64,000 bases of DNA from Anisus vortex (Eukaryota > Mollusca > Gastropoda > Planorbidae), in the NCBI GenBank assembly GCA_949126835.1, contig OX421495.1:15001-79000 (forward strand), given 5' to 3'. Made by a program: the position numbers and the translations under genes. Shown piece by piece: positions 31,326 through 42,152 of this stretch (its first letter is position 1; each line of letters starts with the position of its first letter). Below the pieces are notes generated by a model. It ran no database searches. It was not told the origin of the DNA and was given only the letters and a program-made list of their open reading frames with translations.

Positions 31326-32108
31326 GGCTATAGTAGGCTAACCATATAGTGATATAGGCTATAATTTATATATTCAATTATATATAATATATAATATATC
31401 TAGACTACGGTATATAATATATAATATAGTAATAAAGTTTATAATTAGTCATATCATTTATAGTCTAGGCCTATAGACTATAGGCCATAGGCATTGGCCT
31501 TATTGACTAATTGGCCTAATAAAAAAAATTAATAATATATATATTTTATATATATCATTATCAATGATTATCATTAGGCCTAGGGGCTAGGCATGATTAG
31601 GCTAATCATTTTTCATTAGGCATTAGGGATTTTCAAATATTAGGCTATAGTTATAGCAGTTATAGCAGTTATAGCCTATTTATTATATAATTAGTACTAA
31701 CTATTAGAATAAAGGCTTAGTTTAGCCAGTTTAGGCAATTAATTATGTGAACTATAGATTATAGTATAGTATAGTTAGTTTATTTCATATCCTTCCTTAT
31801 TGCAGCTCTAGCACAAATGACAACTGCAGTTATGGCCTCCTGTGATCATGGCATTATTATTTTTCTAGGCTTTTTCTGTAATAGTGACTACTGGATAAAT
31901 ATGGAATACCCAATGAAAATAATCCTAAAAACTGATTTTAAGTAGGTTTTCTTCTTGACTAAAATGTATTTGGCGGGCATTGACACAATGTCAATGCCTA
32001 TTGTTTTAATTTGATAATCTTTTACAGTTGCCTGCTTTTTTTATTATATTAATTTGATAGGCTAAATTATGTCACTGTATAATCACATGATCATGTATGT
32101 AACATACA
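31326..32108. other. AT-rich non-coding sequence
   Basis: A frame open for about 45 codons follows an acceptor-like TTATTGCAG near 31803, but nothing else supports an exon. Otherwise there are TAGGCCT and ATATAT words only. Confidence 0.45.
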
Positions 32109-32352
32109 CAATCTTGTAGCTGTTTAACTACAACCCATCTTGTAGCTGTTTAACTACACCCAATCTTGTAGCTGTTTAACTACACCCATTCCTGTAGTTG
32201 TTTAACTACACCCATTCCTGTAGCTGTTTAACTACACCCAATCTTGTAGTTGTTTAACTACACCCAATCTTGTAGCTGTTTAACTACTCCCAATCCTGTA
32301 GTTGCTTAACTACACCCAATTTTGCAGTTGTTTAACTACACCCAATCTTGTA
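32109..32352. repeat. 26-bp tandem repeat with a built-in hairpin
   Basis: Nine full copies and a partial one. The core TGTAGTT-GTTT-AACTACA has perfectly complementary 7-bp arms; alternative units carry TGTAGCT, with one mismatch in the stem. Units are spaced by CCCAATCT or CCCATTCC. Confidence 0.92.
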
Positions 32353-32370
32353 GGGAAAATGATGCCACAT

Positions 32371-32878
32371 GAAATTGAATATTGCTCACATCTAATAGTC
32401 CAATTCAAGAACATTTCAAACTGAACATACATAAATACACCACAAGAAGACTGTATGTGTAGACCTTATGAATTGACCACGAGAAGACTGTATGTGTAGA
32501 CCTAATGAATTGACCATGAGAAGACTGTATGTGTAGACCTAATGAATTGACAATGACAAGCCTGTATGTGTTGACCAAATGAATAGACCATGAGAGGAAT
32601 GTTGTGTAGACCTAATCAACTGACCATGAGAAGACTGTTGTGTAAACCTAATGATTTCACCAACAAATGAAACAGTAAACATCTCTGTAATACTAACAAA
32701 AGACTATCATTGGGGGGTTAAAATCATTGGGCTATGATGGAAACCATAAATGTAGGCAGTCCTAAAAATACTAGTCAATACAAGCTTTGAAATATGTGTC
32801 ATCTTGGTGACTATTGGCTGAGTTATCCCTGTGTCAAGTCTTCAATTGGACTAGCAGATGTGAGCAATATTCAATTTC
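32371..32878. mobile_element. Fold-back element with 40-bp inverted ends enclosing a tandem repeat
   Basis: 32371-32410 (GAAATTGAATATTGCTCACA, then TCT...TAGTCCAATTCAAG) is nearly the reverse complement of 32840-32878, with about three mismatches. The interior holds the 37-bp repeat. No protein is encoded. No convincing target duplication was seen, so mobility is inferred. Confidence 0.65.
32445..32665. repeat. 37-bp tandem repeat, about six copies
   Basis: Units start AGAAGACTGTATGTGTAGAC at 32445, 32482 and 32519, then diverge (32556, 32593, about 32628). The period is exactly 37 bp for the first copies. Confidence 0.9.
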
Positions 32879-32879
32879 C

Positions 32880-33515
32880 CTGAAATGGTTTTATTTCATT
32901 AGAAGAACAAATTGTAATGTATTGGCTTACATTTCATTAAGAATAATATGCCTCATGAGTTGTTAATTTTATATGAACATTTTTAGAGTTTCAAAAAATA
33001 CTTTATAAAAAGTATCACCTATATATGTCCTAACTTAAACTAACTTTGAAAGATGTTGCCAGCCAACCAACTTAAAATTGAAATAATTTCACAAGTATGG
33101 TTATGTTAGCCATGACGTTTTTACATCTTCAAAGTCTTACACAAAAGTAATGTATTGAAATAAATTTGTATGTTTTATATCCAATTAGTCCTTGTTCAAA
33201 GCCCTTTTTAACTTTATATAAATCTAATTTATAATTGATTAAGAATATGTGTTTCTATATAATTATGATGATCTTTAGCACTACTTTCAAAAAGTTCCAT
33301 GTAACCCATATAAAGCACCTTTCAAAAAAGTAATTACGGTACATAATATTAGTGTATATTGTACATGTCCCTTTTATTGCTTTTTTTGCATCTACTTTCT
33401 CATTATTTCCCCCAGCCATTATGTATTAACCCAATATTTGTTTATTATATACACTCTGAACTCTGTAGCAATTAGCTATTTACAAAACAATGTTCTGTTT
33501 TTAAAATATTTTCAG
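32880..33515. other. AT-rich non-coding sequence
   Basis: It would be intron if the exon at 33516 is real. It ends with a pyrimidine-rich acceptor-like TATTTTCAG. No other feature was seen. Confidence 0.45.
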
Positions 33516-33703
33516 CACACCACAGAAAGTTCATCGCAAACGTCAGTGTGAGGACGAGTCAGGTAGTGATGCTGACCGAAAGGAGTCTTTAAGTAAATCA
33601 CAATCTGCCACACCGGGAGGAACCGCCACAGAATAATAAAAGAAAAAGAAACAAAAGAAGAAAGACTGATGAAGAAGAAACCCAGCAAGAGCCTAAAGTT
33701 GAG
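33516..33703 (+). other. Possible coding exon of an unrecognised host gene
   Basis: The stretch is bounded by an acceptor-like TTTTCAG and a donor-like GAG/GTAACC. Its composition is unlike the AT-rich surroundings. One frame reads PQKVHRKRQCEDESGSDADR and on to ...GGTATE, then stops. A frame shifted by one base reads QNNKRKRNKRRKTDEEETQQ and on to the donor. Both halves look like an acidic/basic nuclear-type tail, so a 1-bp indel (mutation, sequencing error, or a different splice) is suspected. No family is recognised, and the rest of the gene would lie upstream but is not seen. Confidence 0.4.
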
Positions 33704-34594
33704 GTAACCATAACCTTAGTGTTTTTAAAATTACTTCTGAAACATAGAATTGTTTTAGGTTATTGAAAAAGCCTGTTTCCATATAATATCTACTATGGAA
33801 TGTATATATCTATAGATATGTATATAGTTTATATATACAGTTAACAGTTTATACTACTTATATGTCGCACCTTTTTACCAAAAGTTTTGCGACCTATTCA
33901 ATGGACAGTTTTAAATATTTTGAAAACATCACTACTCTTTCATAAGGTTGCAACTGTCATCCGTATCTGTGTTTGCGTTGTCATTAAAAAAAAAAAATTA
34001 TTTATATTATATTGTCCTAGGGTAGCATAAGCCTAGAGCAGCATTTTTCATATTGATTGCAAAATACAATCTGGGAAGAGTTTAGTAATTTATATTATAT
34101 AGCTTAAGATAGCTACAATTGTTAATTGGTAAATAAAAACAAATGAAATACAGCCTTTTTTGTTTATGTTTGCATTATGCATGACTGCAAACTAATGTTT
34201 TCAAATAAATAAGGTGAATATTTAGTAACTGTTATGTTTTAAAAAAAATGAATTCCTAGACATTTTATATTAAAAAGCCTAAACCTATAATTTCAATAAT
34301 CCTAAACTAAAGGTGTGACCTTTACTATTAGTGAGTGAGTTAGTGAGAGCATATTGAATATTCAATTAAAATATTATTAGTTTATATTGACAGTATGAAT
34401 TTATAAATTAGTTTCCCATTTGTTTTGTTATACTCAAAGCGAGTCATTCAAAGTAATACAATCTATTCATAGTCTCTAGTCTCTAATGGTGGGGATGAAA
34501 TTAACCATTGGACAAAATGTTTAGTGTTATTAGTGTTAAGCTTTTGTAGTTTTCATTAAATCTGTTTATAATTGAAACAATTTGAATGTTTCAG

Positions 34595-34630
34595 GTTTTT
34601 GAAAAGAAGAAGGAAACGCATAAAAACTGA
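34595..34630 (+). other. Possible terminal exon following 33516-33703
   Basis: It begins after a TGTTTCAG acceptor-like site and reads VFEKKKETHKN then stop, in phase with the QNNKRKR frame of the upstream candidate exon. The intron would be 33704-34594. A Lys-rich C-terminus fits the upstream composition, but a 12-codon exon is weak evidence. Confidence 0.35.
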
Positions 34631-34979
34631 AGATTTAGATTGAGAGAAACAAATTATTCAACTGTGAATTCAATGAAATGTTTAAATGTGATTGATTGAA
34701 TGTTACTGGATTCAATTATTAAATTATGTTGATGTATGGCTGATGGCTGTGGTACATTAAATTGTTTATTTACTACTGTCTAACTTACTTGTTGCTTTTT
34801 GTAAGAGCTGATTAATGTCAGACCTTTGAGGTGTGTCGCTTACTCTTTTACTTTTAGGACAGAAATATATACAAAAGTGAACAAAATGCCTGAGGGCTGC
34901 TGAGGGCTGCTGAGGGCTGGAGTCAACTTAGTCAAGGTGTAGGGGTACAAGGCAGCTAGTGACATATTATCACCTATCC
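34631..34979. other. Non-coding sequence, possible 3' untranslated region
   Basis: AT-rich at first, with ATTAAA-type words near 34717 and 34757. A GCTGAGGGCT triplication lies near 34896-34919. Nothing else was seen. Confidence 0.45.
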
Positions 34980-35867
34980 CAGTGGTTCCCAACCTTTATA
35001 ATGGTTACTACCCCTTACTACAGCTCCTCATCTTGTGGCGCCCCCAACCATATAATTATGATTGTCCCTACCTTATAACTATAATTTGCTACTGTTATGT
35101 AGTGTGACATGCAAGATGTATTTTCATTGTTACATATTAAAGCAAAGTGATTAAACACAAAAACACTATCTAATTATATATTGTAAAATATTAATTTCTA
35201 ATTAATGATTAACGATTCCTGATGTTTTTTTTCTTTTTTTACTTATCTATTAGTATCACATATCACATCAACAGCTAAATATAAAAAATAATAAATAAAT
35301 AAATATGAGACTTATATAGCACATATCCCGTTCCCGTTGGGAACATTTCTATGCGTTGGGAACATTTCTATGCGCTGCTGTAAACATATTGCTGCCTGCT
35401 GGCGCAAATACGTTTACAGGCCCAAAACGCCTGCAGGGTGACAGGGATCCGCCGGTGGCAGGGATAGAACCCGCGACCTGTCCGTTGGTTTTGGGTTGAC
35501 AGTCTGGTGTACCAACCGCTAGACCAGCCGGCCTCACCGAATAATAGACTGAATAGCATCCACCCTGAGTTCCAATATATTCATGAAGTGTTGTTTTACT
35601 GCCAATACTGCTGCTTTAAACAAAGCATCTGCACTCTACACATATGGCTGGCTCGCATAAGTACATTGTGGTAACAACCCTGCCACTGTCAATACTGCTG
35701 CTTTCAACAAAGTAGCTGCCTGGAGACGGATAGATGGGCGGTGTCTCGGTTCCTAGGACCAGCAAAATTATGTGTTTTTAAAAGGTCTTAGGCGACCTCC
35801 CCCCCCTGAAATTGTCATTCGACCCCCTAAGGGTCACGACTCACGACCCACAGGTTGGAAACCACTG
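34980..35867. mobile_element. Non-autonomous hAT element (888 bp)
   Basis: The left terminus CAGTGGTTCCCAACC and right terminus GGTTGGAAACCACTG are inverted and of classic hAT form. Flanking octamers ACCTATCC (34972-34979) and ACATATCC (35868-35875) match at 7 of 8 positions. No transposase frame remains. A SINE is nested inside. Confidence 0.92.
35285..35537 (-). mobile_element. tRNA-derived SINE nested in the hAT element
   Basis: The minus strand has an A-box-like CTGGTCTAGCGGTTGG (about 35512-35527) and a B-box-like GGGTTCTATCCC (35461-35472), followed by a body with a direct GGGAACATTTCTATGCG repeat (35339 and 35358). It ends in an AAATAAATAAAT-type tail at about 35285-35306 (plus-strand view). 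Short frames on the minus strand here are tRNA-like sequence, not proteins. Confidence 0.75.
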
Positions 35868-36149
35868 ACATATCCATTCATTACTGAGTCAGTCCGCTAG
35901 AAGAGATACCGTAGTAAATCTTAATTAGCACAGTTCTTAATCTTATGTGCCTCTGTTTACTGTAGTTTAGAAAGCTGCCTTGTAATAGTTGTAAGATAAT
36001 AATTTAAACTGACTTATGCTCACATAAACAGCAATACACAGTATACAATGAAACTACCAAAAAATGAAGTGTTTTGCTTTTTTTTTCAATATAAATATAA
36101 TATGATTATTTACCGGTACTTAAAATATTCAACTCTTGGAATTACTATT

Positions 36150-36487
36150 AACAAGAAAACCATAAAAACGAAGTTTTCATTATACTCCCTTTATTTGAAA
36201 ACTAAGTTTACCATCATGTAATTAAATAATTGATTGACTACTGCAAATGAAACGTACAGAAAAATATCTGTGTCGCAAATCTCAAAAATATCTCCTTACT
36301 CCGTATGAATTGTTCTAACAAGAAAACCGTAAAAACGAAGTTTTTATTATACTCCCTTTATTTGCAAACTAAGTTTACCATCATGTAATTAAATAATTGA
36401 TTGACTACTGCAAATGAAACGTACAGAAAAAATATCTGTGTCGCAAATCTCAAAGATATCTCCTTACTCCGTATGAATTGTTCTAAA
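36150..36487. repeat. Tandem duplication of about 168 bp
   Basis: The segment from ACAAGAAAACC near 36150 recurs from about 36318, with only a few substitutions and one extra A, through to CCGTATGAATTGTTCTAA. Confidence 0.9.
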
Positions 36488-36766
36488 AATAATCGTAGCG
36501 CATAATTTTTTTTTCTAGCTTTGCGCCGAAAAACTATAAAAAGTTGCACAGTCATTTTTAAAGTGAAACCAACATTTTTCTTATACTTTCCTTTTAAGAA
36601 ATGAATATTGTCATAAGTGTAGTATTATTAAGTTGTTTTAACTGAAAATTTGATAGGATGTATTGTTAGGCGCCACAAGTCTGCTGTCGAAACCAATTCT
36701 TGCTCCCACGACGCACGCATGATTGCAATCAGATAGACAGAAAATGCAAAATTAAAATAAAGGGAG
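36185..36766. mobile_element. Possible MITE with CTCCCTTTATTT inverted ends and TA target
   Basis: CTCCCTTTATTT preceded by TA occurs at 36185 and again at 36352 (inside the duplicated left end). Its reverse complement AAATAAAGGGAG followed by TA ends at 36766. This is the layout of a short Tc1/mariner-type non-autonomous element whose left end was duplicated. The ends are only 12 bp, so the call is tentative. Confidence 0.45.
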
Positions 36767-37044
36767 TAATAAAAAATTAATGCAACCCTATAAGAGTGGA
36801 TAAGATACTTGCTGATCATTTTACCACAAACTACCTGAAGTGTAGTATGCCTGTACAGAGTAAATGCTCACAGTGAAGTCAATCATGTCCAGTACAATGA
36901 AAGAAAGAAGGAAATTCTAAATGAACACCATAAGACTTGTCTGGGTATCAGCATGTCCATGTGGCAGTAGCCTGTGAGGCTGTGGCAGTGACCTTGCCCA
37001 GACACTTGAAACTGCTTTAAAGTCAACATACAGTGTGGCATAAA
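36767..37044. other. Non-coding sequence before the minisatellite
   Basis: No feature is recognised. Long minus-strand frames entering from the minisatellite merely read through into this stretch. Confidence 0.5.
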
Positions 37045-40000
37045 GTACGTCGGCGCTACTCCTGAGTACGTCGGCGCTACTCCTAAGTACGTCGGCGCTA
37101 CTCCTGAGTACGTCGGCGCTACTCCTGAGTACGTCGGCGCTACTCCTGAGTACGTCGGCGCTACTCCTAAGTACGTCGGCGCTACTCCTGAGTACGTCGG
37201 CGCTACTCCTGAGTACGTCGGCGCTACTCCTGAGTACGTCGGCGCTACTCCTAAGTACGTCGGCGCTACTCCTGAGTACGTCGGCGCTACTCCTGAGTAC
37301 ATCGGCGCTACTCCTGAGTACGTCGGCGCTACTCCCGAGTACGTCGCTGCTACTCCTGATTACGTCGGCGCTACTCCTGAGTACGTCGGCGCTAATCCTG
37401 AGCACGTCGGCGCTACTCCTGAGCACGTCGGCGCTACTCCTGAGCACGTCGGCGCTACTCCTGAGCACGTCGGCGCTACTCCTGAGCACGTCGGCGCTAT
37501 TCCTGAGCACGTCGGCGCTACTCCTGAGCACGTCGGCGCTACTCCTGAGCACGTCGGCGCTACTCCTGAGCACGTCGGCGCTACTCCTGAGCACGTCGGC
37601 GCTACTCCCGAGTACGTCGGCGTCAGTCCTGAGTACGTCGGCGCCACTCCCGAAAACGTCGGCGCTACTCCCGAGTACATCGGCGCTACTCCCGAGTACG
37701 TCGGCGCTAATGCTGAGTACGTCTGCGCTACTCCTGAGTACGTCTGCGCTACTCTTGAGTACGTCGGCGCTACTTCCGAGTACGTCGCTGCTACTCCTGA
37801 TTACGTCGGCGCTACTCCCGAGTACGTGGGCGCTACTCCTGAGTACGTAGGCGCTACTCCTGAGAACGTCGGCGGTACTCCTGAGTACGTCTGCGCTACT
37901 CCTAAGTACGTCGGCGCGACTCCTGATTACGTCGGCGCCACTCCTGAGTACGTCGGCGCCAGTCCTGAGTACGTCGGCGCCACTCCCGAGTACGTCGGTG
38001 CTACTCCCGAGTACATCGGCGCTACTCCCGAGTACGTCGGCGCTAATGCTGAGTACGTCTGCGCTACTCCTGAGTACGTCTGCGCTACTCCTGAGTACGT
38101 CGGCGCTACTCCCGAGTACGTCGCTGCTACTCCTGATTACGTCGGCGCTACTCCTGAGTACGTCGGCGCTAATCCTGAGTACGTCGGCGCTACTCCTGAG
38201 TACGTCGATGCTACTCCTGAGTACGTCGCTGGTACTCCTGAGTACGTCGGCGCTACTCCTAAGTACGTCGGCGCTACACCTGAGTACGTCGCTGCTACTC
38301 CTGAGTACGTCGACGCTACTCCCGAGTACGTCGACGCTACTCCCGAGTACGTCTGCGCTACTCCTTAGTACGTCGGCGCTACTCCTGAGTACGTCGGCGC
38401 TACACCTGAGTACGTAGCTGCTACTCCTGATTACGTCGGCGCTACTCCTGATTACGTCGGCGCTACTCCTGAGCACGTCGTCGCTACTCCTGAGCACGTC
38501 GGCGCTATTCCTGAGCACGTCGGCGCTACTCCTGAGTACGTCGGCGCTACTCCTGAGTACGTCGGCGCTACTCCTGAGTACCTCGGTGCTACTCCTGAGA
38601 ACGTCGGGGCTACTCCTGAGTACGTCGGCGCTACTCCCGAGTACGTCGGCGCTAATCCTTTGTACGTCGGCACTACTCCTGAGTACGTCGGCGCTACTCC
38701 TGAGTAAGTCAACGCTACTCCTTAGTACGTCGGCGCTACTCCTGAATACGTCGCGCAACTCCTGAGTACGTCGGCGCTACTCCTGAGTACGTCTTCGCTA
38801 CTCCTGAGTACGTTTTCGCTACTCCTGAGTACGTCTGCGCTACTCCTGAGTACGTCGGCGCTACTCCTGAGTACGTCGGCGCCAACCCTGAGTACGTCGG
38901 CGATACTCCTGAGTACGTCGGCGTTACTGTTGAGTACGTCAGCGCTACTCCTAAGTACGTCGGGGCTACTACTGAGTACGTCGCTGCTACTCCTGAGTAC
39001 GTCGACGCTACTCCCGAGTACGTCTGCGCTAATCCTGAGTATTTCTAAGCTACTCCTGAGTACGTCTGCGCTACTCCTGAGTACGTCGGGAATACTACCG
39101 AGTACGTCGCTTCTACTCCTGAGTACGTCGGCGCTACTCCTGAGTAAGTCGGCGCTACTCCTGAGTACGTCGGCGCTACTCCTAAGTACGTCGGCGCAAC
39201 TCCCGAGTACGTCGCTGCTACTCCTGAGTACGTCGACGCTACTCCCGAGTACGTCGACGCTACTCCCGAGTACGTCTGCGCTACTCCTTAGTACGTCGGC
39301 GCTACTCCTGAGTACTTCGGCGCTACACCTGAGTACGTAGCTGCTACTCCTGATTACGTCGGCGCTACTCCTGATTACGTCGGCGCTACTCCTGAGCACG
39401 TCGTCGCTACTCCTGAGCACGTCGGCGCTATTCCTGAGCACGTCGGCGCTACTCCTGAGTACGTCGGCGCTACTCCTGAGTACGTCGGCGCTACTCCTGA
39501 GTACCTCGGTGCTACTCCTGAGAACGTCGGGGCTACTCTTGAGTACGTCGGCGCTACTCCCGAGTACGTCGGCGCTAATCCTTTGTACGTCGGCACTACT
39601 CCTGAGTACGTCGGCGCTACTCCTGAGTAAGTCAACGCTACTCCTTAGTACGTCGGCGCTACTCCTGAATACGTCGCGCAACTCCTGAGTACGTCGGCGC
39701 TACTCCTGAGTACGTCTTCGCTACTCCTGAGTACGTTTTCGCTACTCCTGAGTACGTCTGCGCTACTCCTGAGTACGTCGGCGCTACTCCTGAGTACGTC
39801 GGCGCCAACCCTGAGTACGTCGGCGATACTCATAAGTACGTCGGCGCTACTCCTGAGCACATCGGCGCTACTCCTGAGAACGTCGGGGCTACTCTTGAGT
39901 ACGTCGGCGCTACTCCCGAGTACGTCGGCGCTAATCCTTTGTACGTCGGCACTACTCCTGAGTACGTCGGCGCTACTCCTGAGTAAGTCAACGCTACTCC

Positions 40001-40950
40001 TTAGTACGTCGGCGCTACTCCTGAATACGTCGCGCAACTCCTGAGTACGTCGGCGCTACTCCTGAGTACGTCTTCGCTACTCCTGAGTACGTTTTCGCTA
40101 CTCCTGAGTACGTCTGCGCTACTCCTGAGTACGTCGGCGCTACTCCTGAGTACGTCGGCGCCAACCCTGAGTACGTCGGCGATACTCCTGAGTACGTCGG
40201 CGTTACTGTTGAGTACGTCAGCGCTACTCCTAAGTACGTCGGGGCTACTACTGAGTACGTCGCTGCTACTCCTGAGTACGTCGACGCTACTCCCGAGTAC
40301 GTCTGCGCTAATCCTGAGTATTTCTAAGCTACTCCTGAGTACGTCTGCGCTACTCCTGAGTACGTCGGGAATACTACTGAGTACGTCGCTTCTACTCCTG
40401 AGTACGTCGGCGCTACTCCTGAGTAAGTCGGCGCTACTCCTGAGTACGTCGGCGCTACTCCTAAGTACGTCGGCGCAACTCCCGAGTACGTCGCTGCTAC
40501 TCCTGAGTACGTCGGCGCTACTCCTGAGCACGTCGTCACTACTACTGAGCACGTCGGCGCTATTCCTGAGCATGTCGGCGCTACTCCTAAGCACGTCGGC
40601 GATACTCCTGAGCACGTCGGCGCTACTCCTGAGTACGTCGGCGATACTCATAAGTACGTCGGCGCTACTCCTGAGCACATCGGCGCTACTCCTGAGCACG
40701 TCGGCGCTACTCCTGAGCACATCGGCGCTACTCCTGAGCACGTCGGCGATACTCCTGAGCACGTCGGCGCTACTCCTAAGTACGTCTGCGCTACTCCTGA
40801 GTACGTCGGCGCTACTCCCGAGTACGTCGGTGCTACTCCTAAGTACGTCGGCGCTACTCCTGAGTACGTCGGCGCTAATCCTGAGTACGTCGGCGCTACT
40901 CCTGAGTACGTCGGCTATACTTCTGAGTACGTCGCTGCTACTCCTGAGTA
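37045..40950 (+). repeat. 21-bp CpG-rich minisatellite, forward arm
   Basis: About 186 tandem copies of a 21-bp monomer built on the core GTCGGCGCTACTCCTGAGTA. Variants include GAGCAC (a homogeneous run at about 37400-37600), TAAGTA and GTCGCTGCTAC. Higher-order structure: the marker CGTCGCGCAACTCC recurs at 38751, 39674 and 40030 (923 and 356 bp apart, each one base less than a multiple of 21). Because 21 is a multiple of three and the monomer lacks stops in most frames, frames of up to 613 codons appear on both strands (heptads SADVLRS, YSGVAPT, EYVGATP). They overlap each other and are not good gene evidence. Confidence 0.97.
38751..40700 (+). repeat. Higher-order repeat blocks within the forward arm
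   Basis: The block starting at 38751 is copied at 39674 and, in a shortened form, leads to a further copy at 40030, each with the same ordered set of variant monomers (CTTCGC, TTTTCGC, CTGCGC, then GCCAACCC). The 39674 copy is cut short after about 350 bp. Confidence 0.85.
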
Positions 40951-42152
40951 CCTACTAAAAGGTAGCACCGACCTACTCAAAGGTAGCGCCGACGTACTCA
41001 GAGGTAGCGCCGACCTACCCAGCGGTAGCGCCGACCTACTCAAAGTTAGCGCCGACCTACTAAAAGGTAGCGCCGACGTACTCAACTGTAGCGCCGACCT
41101 ACTCAGCGGTAGCGCCGACCTACCCAGCGGTAGCGCTGAACTACCCAGCGGTAGCGCCGACTTACCCAGAGGTAGCGCCGACCTACCCAGCGGTAGCGTC
41201 GACCTACCCAGCGGTAGCGCCGATCTACGTAGCAGTGGCGCCGACCTACATAAAGGTAGCGCCGACCTACTAAAAGGTAGCGCCGACCTACTTAGCGGTG
41301 GCGCCGACCTACTTAAAGGTAGCGCCGACCTACTAAAAGGTAGCGCCGACGTACTCACAGGTAGCGCCGACCTACCCAGCGGTAGCGCCGACCTACCCAG
41401 CGGTAGCGCCGACCTACTCAGCGGTAGCGCCGACCTACTTAGCGGTGGCGCCGACCTACTAAATGGTAGCGACGACGTACTCAACTGTAGAGCCGACCTA
41501 CTCTCCGGTAGCGCCGACCTACCCAGCGGTAGCGCCGACCTACCCAGCGGTAGCGTCGACCTACCCAGCGGTAGCGCCGACCTACTTAGCGGTGGCGCCG
41601 ACCTACATAAAGGTAGCGCCGACCTACTAAAAGGTAGCGCCGACCTACTTAGCGGTGGCGCCGACCTACTTAAAGGTAGCGCCGACGTACTCAGAGGTAG
41701 CGCCGACCTACCTAGCTGTAGCGCCGACCTACCCAGCGGTAGCGCCGACCTACAAAGCGGTGGCGCCGACCTACTCAAAGTTAGCGCCGACCTACTAAAA
41801 GGTAGCGCCGACGTACTCAACTGTAGCGCCGACCTACTCAGCGGTAGCGCCGACGTACTCAGCGGTAGCGCCGACCTACCCAGCGGTAGCGCCGACTTAC
41901 CCGGCGGTAGCGCCGTCCTACCCAGCGGTAGCGTTGACCTACCCAGCGGTAGCGCCGACCTACCCCGCGGTAGCGCCGACGTACCCAGCGGTAGCGCCGA
42001 CCTACTTAGCGGTGACGCCGACCTACTAAAAGGTAGCGCCGACGTATTCAGAGGTAGCGCCGACCTACCCAGCGGTAGCGCCGACCTACTCAGCGGTAGC
42101 GCCGACCTACCCAGCGGTAGCGCCGACTTACCCAGCGGTAGCGCCGACCTAC

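Noticed and set aside
31804..31938. Open stretch after an acceptor-like TTATTGCAG
   Set aside because: About 45 codons open to a TAG, no good donor and no recognisable protein.
32109..32352. CRISPR array
   Set aside because: Repeats are contiguous without unique spacers and the setting is an animal genome.
35349..35559. Short minus-strand frames with AGWSSGWYTRLSTQNQRTG-type residues
   Set aside because: They are translations of the tRNA-derived SINE head, not a protein.
36917..38758. 613-codon minus-strand frame of SADVLRS heptads as a gene
   Set aside because: It is a read-through of the 21-bp minisatellite; other frames on both strands are equally open, and no promoter, signal peptide or unique domain is seen.
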